The translations under genes were made by a program, and so were the position numbers. The notes below the pieces were generated by a model. The model made no database searches. It saw only the letters and a list, made by a program, of their open reading frames with translations, and was not told the origin of the DNA. Shown here one piece after another: positions 57,771 through 64,000 of a stretch of 64,000 nt of DNA (its first letter is position 1; each line of letters begins with the position of its first letter). The stretch is taken from assembly GCF_023053635.1 (NCBI RefSeq), contig NC_086188.1:3861001-3925000 (forward strand), read 5' to 3'. The stretch comes from Elgaria multicarinata webbii (lineage: Eukaryota; Chordata; Lepidosauria; Squamata; Anguidae).

Positions 57771-57826
57771 CCTCGCCCCGTCCACATGGGTCCAAGAACT
57801 GGCGGTGCTCGCTTTGCCTTCAACAT
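57761..57826 (-). promoter_or_regulatory. uORF overlapping the TPST2 start
   Basis: An ATG 56 bases before the TPST2 start, in another frame, opens 21 codons and stops at nucleotides 8-10 of the main coding sequence. It lies in the same exon (57857-56932), so it is in every transcript using this acceptor. Confidence 0.6.
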
Positions 57827-57899
57827 TCGGAGAACGGAAGGCCAAGCCGCAGAGACCCTGCAGAGGAGAAGAGGGCCGGTCAACGCAAGGCTGGGATGT

Positions 57900-58130
57900 T
57901 GAGAACAGCAGAAGGGCCCTGATGGACCGAGGGTCCATCTAGTCCAGCGTTCTGTTCACTGTCCACTGATCAGCTTTATAGGATGACCCCTTTCGATTCT
58001 AGCATTATGGGAGTGGGAGAAAAAATGCCTCCTTCTCCACCCCGTGCTTCATGTTGTTCACCTCTATCCTTTCTCCCCCTGAGCCTCCTTTTTTTCCAAG
58101 CTAAACAATTCCAACTGTTGTAACCTGGTA
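57900..58130 (-). mobile_element. CR1 3' fragment (minus)
   Basis: gggtccatctagtccagcg end and cacctctatcctttctcccc, as in 13934-14420. Confidence 0.75.
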
Positions 58131-58204
58131 TAATTGGACACAAGGCAGAGCTTCAATTCATTCAGCCCTTATAGGTGAGCGAGTGCGGCCGAATCATTGG
58201 AAAT

Positions 58205-58440
58205 GCCAGTGTGGTGTAGTGGCTAAAGTGTCAGACTGGGAGACGGGAGATCTGGGTTCTAGTCCCCACTCAGCCATGGAAGCTCACTGGGCGACTTTGG
58301 GCCAGTCACAGACTCTCAGCCCAACCCACCTCACAGGGTTGTTGTTGTGAGGGTAACATGGAGAGGAGGAGGAGGATTACGTACGCCGCCTTGGGTTCCT
58401 TGGAAGAAAAAAGGCGGGATATAAATGCAAAAATAAATAA
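58205..58440 (+). mobile_element. CORE-SINE, tRNA-derived
   Basis: gtgtggtgtagtggctaaag A-box region, gggttctagtccccactcag B-box region, the CORE-like gcgactttgggccagtcaca, then cctcacagggttgttgttgt and an L2-like ggcgggatataaatgc tail. Confidence 0.85.
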
Positions 58441-58489
58441 ATGAATGTGTTTCTTACGGAGAGCCACCACAAAGTCCTCTGCACGTGGA

Positions 58490-59145
58490 TTCAGGGCTCG
58501 CTTTGCAGACTTCAAGGCTTTAGAGGTGGGAGAATTTCCAGCAACCGTCACAGAGGGAATCACACACGGGGCACGGGTCGGAGCTGGGAGCAGCGCGGAG
58601 TGTGCAACGAAGGGGCCGGTGGGCTGAGATGCCAGCTTGGATGGATGCCGAGCCAGCTTCTCACCCACCCAGCAAAAAAGCCACCCTGCTGTAACCCCTT
58701 CCGCCCAACACCGCCTGCTTCTTGTTTCCTGGCTGGGCTTTCATGCCAAGGGCCATCAAGACATTCAACGGCTCCTGGTAGCTTTTGAACGTGATCAAAT
58801 ATTAATCGTGCAAAAGATGGGGGCGGAAGGGGGGGGTGGAGAGGGGAGAATGCACAAGCTGCAGCCCTATCAAATATTCATCCGCCCACCCCTGCCAATA
58901 AAGACGTCGGAGAATCCATTACCCTGACAATACGCTCACCTTGCCCTGGGAAGTTCATTTTTGTTGCTCGCCTGCCGCTGGCTTCTCTCAAACAAGCAGA
59001 AGGGAGATGAATTCTGGGCTGGGGGCTGGGGAGAGAGGAAGGAAAAGCCACAAGGCCAGTGAGACTCTGAGCAGATTGGCTGGTGGGCCTTGCAGCTGAC
59101 CTTCTCCGCAGCCGGTTTGCTGCCCGAGGCCGACGGTTTCTCAGG
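58490..59145. repeat. Duplicated segment Y, copy 2
   Basis: Partner of 49865-50490, same orientation, offset about 8.65 kb, on the other side of the TPST2 coding exons. Confidence 0.9.
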
Positions 59146-59604
59146 ACTCTTGCCAGAGCACGTGTCAACTGGTTTTCCCCATGCAACACCCCCTCCAAAA
59201 AAAACATACAATTATTGCACAAGCCCCACAGCAAATTGCATTGCATTGGCGTGCTGAACTGCTGCCAGTCCAAGCGCTCTAAGTTCCACACATCTTAGCC
59301 CTTCCTGCCAGAGGCTCGGCTTTAGGAGAGGCATTTCAACCATTTAGAACGGGGATGAAACCGTGCAAAAAATGGGAAAGCCCCAAAGGATTGGCAGTTT
59401 GGAGTGGGGGGGGAAGAAGGGTCATGCCCCTCCCTGGGAAACCCCCAACGGTCAGATATGGTTCACAGACTGGAGGTCCAACAACCCGGATTAGTTCAAC
59501 TGCCCAAGCAAATGCAAAAGCGGTCGATTGAGGAAGAGAACAAAACTGAAAAGGGGATTTCTGCACGTGTCATCCTGCCTCGCATGACCAGCTACAAAAG
59601 AGGG

Positions 59605-59756
59605 AAGGGCTCCTGCAGCTTGAACTGTTGTGATGAAGAGGGGATTTCACCAGGGGCTGCATGCATACAAAGGACACCTGCTGAAATTCCCTTTTCTGTG
59701 CAGCTGTTAAAGGATACAGGAGCCCTGTCCTCCTTTTCGGAGGGTCACCCTAGTTA
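59605..59756. mobile_element. Half copy of the GGGTGACC-family MITE
   Basis: gctcctgcagcttgaactgt through tgaaattcccttttctgtgc to agggtcacccta, matching the right half of 40093-40408. Confidence 0.75.
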
Positions 59757-59979
59757 TTTGGGCATGTGAGGCAGAAAATCCCACAAGCACCTCTCCTCAT
59801 GCCTGGCACCTAAAACATAATCATATTCAATGGAAACAGTAACAATTAGCTGCCACTTTAAATCGGCTGCCTGAGGTGGCTGCCTCCCTCTGCTTCATGG
59901 TAGGGCCGGCCCTGCTAAAGATGCACAAATCCATTTCATGAGGAACAGGAGTCAGACCATCCTCCGTCGCTGGGCGACC

Positions 59980-60130
59980 CCGTTCCTTTTCTAGGACCCA
60001 ACAAGAGCAGCTGAACAGGATAAGCGCCATCTCTCTGGCACGGTGCAGGCCCGAAGCTAAGCCTGTTGCCGCGGCAACAGATGGGCGGCCATGTTGTGCT
60101 AAGCCGGGCAACACAGGGCAGCCCACAAAG
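59980..60130. promoter_or_regulatory. CpG-rich patch with X-box palindrome, possible TPST2 upstream promoter
   Basis: Perfect GTTGCCGCGGCAAC at 60064-60077 followed by a YY1-like GGCGGCCATGTTG. It lies 2.2 kb upstream of the TPST2 5'UTR acceptor. Promoter role inferred. Confidence 0.35.
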
Positions 60131-61500
60131 AAACACAAACGTTGCTTAGAGGGAACCATTTCCCCCTCTTCTTATTTATAGATGGAGAGTAAGATGTTTA
60201 GCCTGATAGCAGGTCGGCCCACCTTTTTGCAGGAATGGGTAACCCTATTGGACCGTGGGCACATTTGGCCATTGGGAGAAACTGTCCAGGGCACCGACAC
60301 AAAATGGCTGCCAGGAGAGGCATGGCAATCAATGGACAAGGAACTTGTCCCCAAAAAACCTGTCACCAGCCCAAAAGACTTGAGTACATCACACCAAACG
60401 GCTCCATCGGACCCACAGTTTTCGGCACCCAAAGGAACCTACGTCTCAGCAGCCAGTTAAAAAGAATATATATTCATTTTTAAAAAAAGAAAAAAAGGAT
60501 ACACCAATTCTCTCCTGTAGTTGCTGCTCCCAGGCCATTATTTCCGGTCTTGGAGCCCAGTTTGGGGGAAAAGTGGGGCAGGTGTGGAAGCGCCCCATCC
60601 CTCCTGCCGACTCTGTCCTGGTAGCCCTCTGCCCCCTACATGAGGATTAGCTCTGCCCTAACTTTTGGCCTCCTCTTAGGAAAGAAAATTCTTAACTGCT
60701 GCCCAAGAGCTGGTGGGGCAGAGTTGCTAACAGGGCAATCCTGGAATTCTCCAAATCCTGCCCTTTAAGCCGCCCGGTTGTTGCACTTGAAGTCAAGGGA
60801 GCGAAGGGTTATGAATCCTGAGCACAAGTATGTCTGTGCCCTGACGCACTTTGCAAAAAGAAGAGAGAGAGAGAGAGAGAGGTTGAAACGGGTAGGAATA
60901 CTGGATTCTAGAACAGTCGCTTGTGCTTGTTGCTAAGGAATCCGACGGCTATTCAAAGGAGAGGGACCTTTGAACGCTCTCCGTCCACTCCTGAGAAACG
61001 CCGGAACAAAAGCAGGCTGCTGCTTTCTTCTCCTCCTCCTCCTTCTTCTTCTTCTTCTTCTTCTTCTTCTTCTGGTTTGAAATAAAATCAGCAATGATCC
61101 GCCAGATGCTGCAGAACATAAACACGCCGGGCCTCGGGAGATTTCGCATTTCATTACACCCCTTAAAACTCCAAGACGTTTATCGCATAATGAAGTGGGC
61201 AGGTTTTTTTGTTGTTGTTGTTTTAATGAAAAGGTCTCCTGTTCCGGAAGGAGTATGTGGGTTCGGGGTGGGTTGTGGGGCAGAAGGGAGAAATAAATAT
61301 GGGACGCTTGCTATATATTGCAGAGCACAGCAGACCACGCCGGGGGCCTCTTTCTTTCAACCAGCTTAGGAAATCTGCAGAGCCTAAATGGAAAAACGTA
61401 GGAAGGTTGGGGAAAAGCAACTCTCTCGGTCTTCGACAAAATAAAGTCCCAACATCTGGGGACAAATGATCAATAACTAGGGAAGGACCAAAGGGCAACC
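60130..61500. other. Upstream intergenic/intronic stretch of TPST2
   Basis: No gene seen. Simple tracts only: (GA)n at 60862-60881 and (CTT)n at 61040-61073. Confidence 0.4.
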
Positions 61501-61504
61501 ACTG

Positions 61505-61615
61505 CATAGCAAGCTGCCTTATATGGAGTCGGACCATCGGTCCATATAGCTCAGCGCTGGTCCACCTAGTCTACCCAGACTGGCCAGTGACTCTCTGGGG
61601 TCTGAGAACGGACCC
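61505..61615 (-). mobile_element. tRNA-like SINE end (minus)
   Basis: gcaagctgccttatatggag, gtcggaccatcggtccata and ccagactggccagtgactc match the 3' part of the 50503-50692 family. Confidence 0.7.
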
Positions 61616-61687
61616 AGGATTATTGAAGCTGGGACCGTTTGCAGGCAAAACACCGGGACCACTGAACTTCACTGTTGCTCCCACTTC

Positions 61688-62142
61688 ATGGAATCATAGA
61701 ATAGCAGAGTTGGAAAGGGCCTACAAGGCCATCGAGTCCAACCCCCTGCTCAATGCAGGAATCCACCCTAAAGCATCCCTGACAGATGGTTGTCCAGCTG
61801 CCTCTTGAAGGTCTCTAGTGTGGGAGAGCCCACAACCTCCCTAGGTAACTGGTTGCATTGTCGTACTGCTCTAACAGTCAGGAAGTTTTTCCTGATGTCC
61901 AGCTGGAATCTGGCTTCCTTTAACTTGAACCCGTTATTCCGTGTCCTGCACTCTGGGAGGATCGAGAAGCGATCCTGGCCCGCCTCTGTGTGACAACCTT
62001 TTAAGTATTTGAAGAGTGCTATCCTGTCTCCCCTCAATCTTCTCTTCTCCAGGCTAAGCATGCCCAGTTCCTTCAGTCTCTCTTCATAGGGCTTTGTTTC
62101 CAGACCCCTGATCATCCTGGTTGCCCTCCTCTGAACACAGGT
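61688..62142 (-). mobile_element. CR1 LINE 3' fragment (minus)
   Basis: The reverse complement encodes [20 protein letters not shown], then [20 protein letters not shown] and LDNHLSGML without a stop over 115 codons. One of the best preserved CR1 ends here. Confidence 0.93.
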
Positions 62143-62770
62143 CCTTCCATCCGAGAGGAAGGACCCAATTCATCGTCCTACCAACCGTGCAATCCAGACT
62201 GCGTGGTGCCAGTAGCAGAAAGCAGGTGAGCAGCGGAAGGCATGTTAGAGCAAAAGGCCTCTAGAGCCGTCCGCGGAGAAGAAAAGGCTATTGACGCGCT
62301 ACGCCAGCATAGCTCACCACAACCACTTGAGCTGCCCACAGGGATGTTCTCCTCGCAACGCCCATCACCGCCCCCAAGCTGCGGCCTCCTGGCTTCTTAA
62401 GTGAGCGGACGGCGAAAGGGTTCAAGAGCATTCCCCTTCGGCGTGTTTGAAGCATCCCACTTCGTGGAGCGCAAACAAGACACAGCGAGACTCCCCTTCC
62501 ATCCGCAGAAAGGTGGTGGGAACGGCAGGCTTGATAGGGTGGCTAGGAGCTCCCTACAGGGCAAAGAACCCCTTATTGAGCTAAGCACACCCTAAGATCG
62601 CACGATACCCTGCAGAGGCAAACACTCAACAGCCACACTCAAGCATTCAGCTCCAAGCCTGCCATGAAACGTTGGCATTTGATTACTTTTAGTAGCATGA
62701 GCCTTGGGCGGTGCGGGGTCACGCAGGGCGGTGTGGGGGCCCTGCTCTTTCATTCCCCCATCACTGCAAC
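62143..62770. other. Unannotated stretch
   Basis: No recognisable gene or repeat. Confidence 0.3.
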
Positions 62771-62774
62771 TGCT

Positions 62775-62935
62775 ATATACACCAGTTGCTGGGGAACATG
62801 GGTGGGAGAGTGCTGCTGCACGCATGACCAGCTTGTGTTCCCTGGTCAACAGCTGGTTGGCCACTGAGTGAACAGAATGCTGGACCAGATGGACGCTTGG
62901 TCTGATCCAGCAGGGCTCCTCTGATGTTCTTATAG
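62775..62935 (+). mobile_element. CR1 3' tail
   Basis: gttgctggggaacatgggtg and ctggaccagatggacgcttg, ending ctgatgttctta. Confidence 0.8.
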
Positions 62936-63479
62936 TGGTCATATATTAAATTCCCATCTGCCCATTTTATAAAGAAAAAAGAAAAGAAAAAAAAACCTTC
63001 CCCCTAGCACGTATGAGTACATCTTTCTCAATGTTCCTACGGTTTGGCAAAGTGCATTTCCTGACCCTCAGCCAAGAGCCCCAGTTGCAAACGGCACCTT
63101 TTGCAAGTCAAAACATCCAAAATTGCACCAGCTCAGGAGAGGCCTGCTGATGCAGCGTCGTTTAATCCTCAGACAGGATGGCAATTACTACAAATCCCTT
63201 GTGGAATTATAGCCGCTTTCCAAAGGTTCACAGAGCTTTGGTGAGGGACCGAGTCGGATTTGGTACAATGTGTTGGCTTCCTCTCTACGGTCTTTCCACC
63301 AGCCGGCAAAGATCGCTTTCTTCAAAGTACCTTTGCCCTGGAACTAGTTCTGTTGGGTTGGGTGCTTTTTAAAAATAAATAAATAGATTTTTAATTTCTT
63401 AAGCGAATAGGAGGAAGATCGATTCCTTTGACATGTGGCGTCGGAGGAGTTTTGTGGATACCACGGGACGCGAAAAGGA

Positions 63480-63793
63480 CAAATAATTGGGTTCTAGAAC
63501 AAATTAAGCCAGAACTCTCACTAGAAGCAAAAATGCTGAAATTGAGACTATCCTACTTTGGATGTATAATGAGAAGAAACGACTCATTAACAAGAAAACA
63601 ATAATGCTTGGGAAAGCAGAAGATATAAGGAAAAGGGGAAGACCGAACAGGGGATGGATTGCCTCCATAAGGTAAGATATGGACATGAAGTTACAAGATC
63701 TGAATAGAGTGGTTTACAACAGATGTACCTGGAGGTCACTGATTCATAGAGTCACCAGAAGTTGAAGTCAACTTGAAGGCACATAGCTAACTA
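63480..63793 (+). mobile_element. BovB (RTE) LINE C-terminal fragment
   Basis: In shifted frames it encodes PELSLEAKMLKLRLSYFGCI, MRRNDSLTRK, KAEDIRKRGRPNRGW, the BovB ORF2 C-terminus, and ends in gtcaacttgaaggcacatag like BovB tails. BovB is abundant in squamates and ruminants through horizontal transfer (established). Confidence 0.75.
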
Positions 63794-64000
63794 ACCCATT
63801 TCCCTCCCTGTCTGCTGTTGTCTTTCCTGGGATGAGAGACTGTAGGTTCCTCGGGGCAGGGAATCTGCCCTCTTCCATCTTGTAGAGCGCCATCCCTAAC
63901 GACCAACCAAGAATGACAGAAGGAGAAATACCAGGTCACACCAAACGGCTCAGAGCACGCCTTGGGTTCTGTCTGCTCTTACGGCTGGTGAGCACGGCTC

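Overview
This is a vertebrate genomic window, most likely from a squamate reptile (a lizard rather than a bird or mammal). The evidence is five spliced vertebrate genes plus a repeat load typical of squamates: many CR1 and L2 LINE fragments, an L1 fragment, a BovB/RTE fragment at the right edge, tRNA-derived SINEs (one with a Sauria-type head), and abundant hAT-, Tc1/mariner- and Harbinger-like MITEs. There are no bacterial operons, phages or CRISPR arrays. The assignment is by recognition of proteins and repeat families; no database search was possible.

Layout. ASPHD2 (+, 1083-7671, 3 coding exons) ends tail-to-tail with HPS4 (-, 23239-11191, 13 coding exons). HPS4 and SRRD (+, 25499-30853, 7 coding exons) start back-to-back from a GC-rich promoter near 24.9-25.5 kb. 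SRRD converges on TFIP11 (-, 45577-31844, 12 coding exons), and TPST2 (-, 57770-52701, last short coding exon not found) lies upstream of TFIP11 on the same strand. This order and these orientations match, from memory, the human 22q12.1 block ASPHD2-HPS4-SRRD-TFIP11-TPST2. All exon joins given were checked by hand for splice dinucleotides and phase, and each gives an open frame: ASPHD2 344 aa, HPS4 469 aa, SRRD 311 aa, TFIP11 831 aa, TPST2 363 aa without its last exon.

The genes are unrelated in function and share only neighbourhood: a 2-oxoglutarate oxygenase-like membrane protein (ASPHD2), a BLOC-3 subunit for lysosome-related organelles (HPS4), an SRR1-domain protein (SRRD), a spliceosome-disassembly G-patch protein (TFIP11) and a Golgi tyrosylprotein sulfotransferase (TPST2).

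Most notable: HPS4 splices in phase across the place where the human protein has a segment of roughly 240 residues, leaving only a short linker; SRRD exon 5 reads without a stop into an intronic L2 reverse-transcriptase fragment; a 12-unit CTG repeat abuts the SRRD start codon; ASPHD2 uses a GC-AG intron; a segment of about 0.6 kb is duplicated on both sides of TPST2; several nested transposons still show their target-site duplications. I see no new defence, toxin or mobile-gene system.
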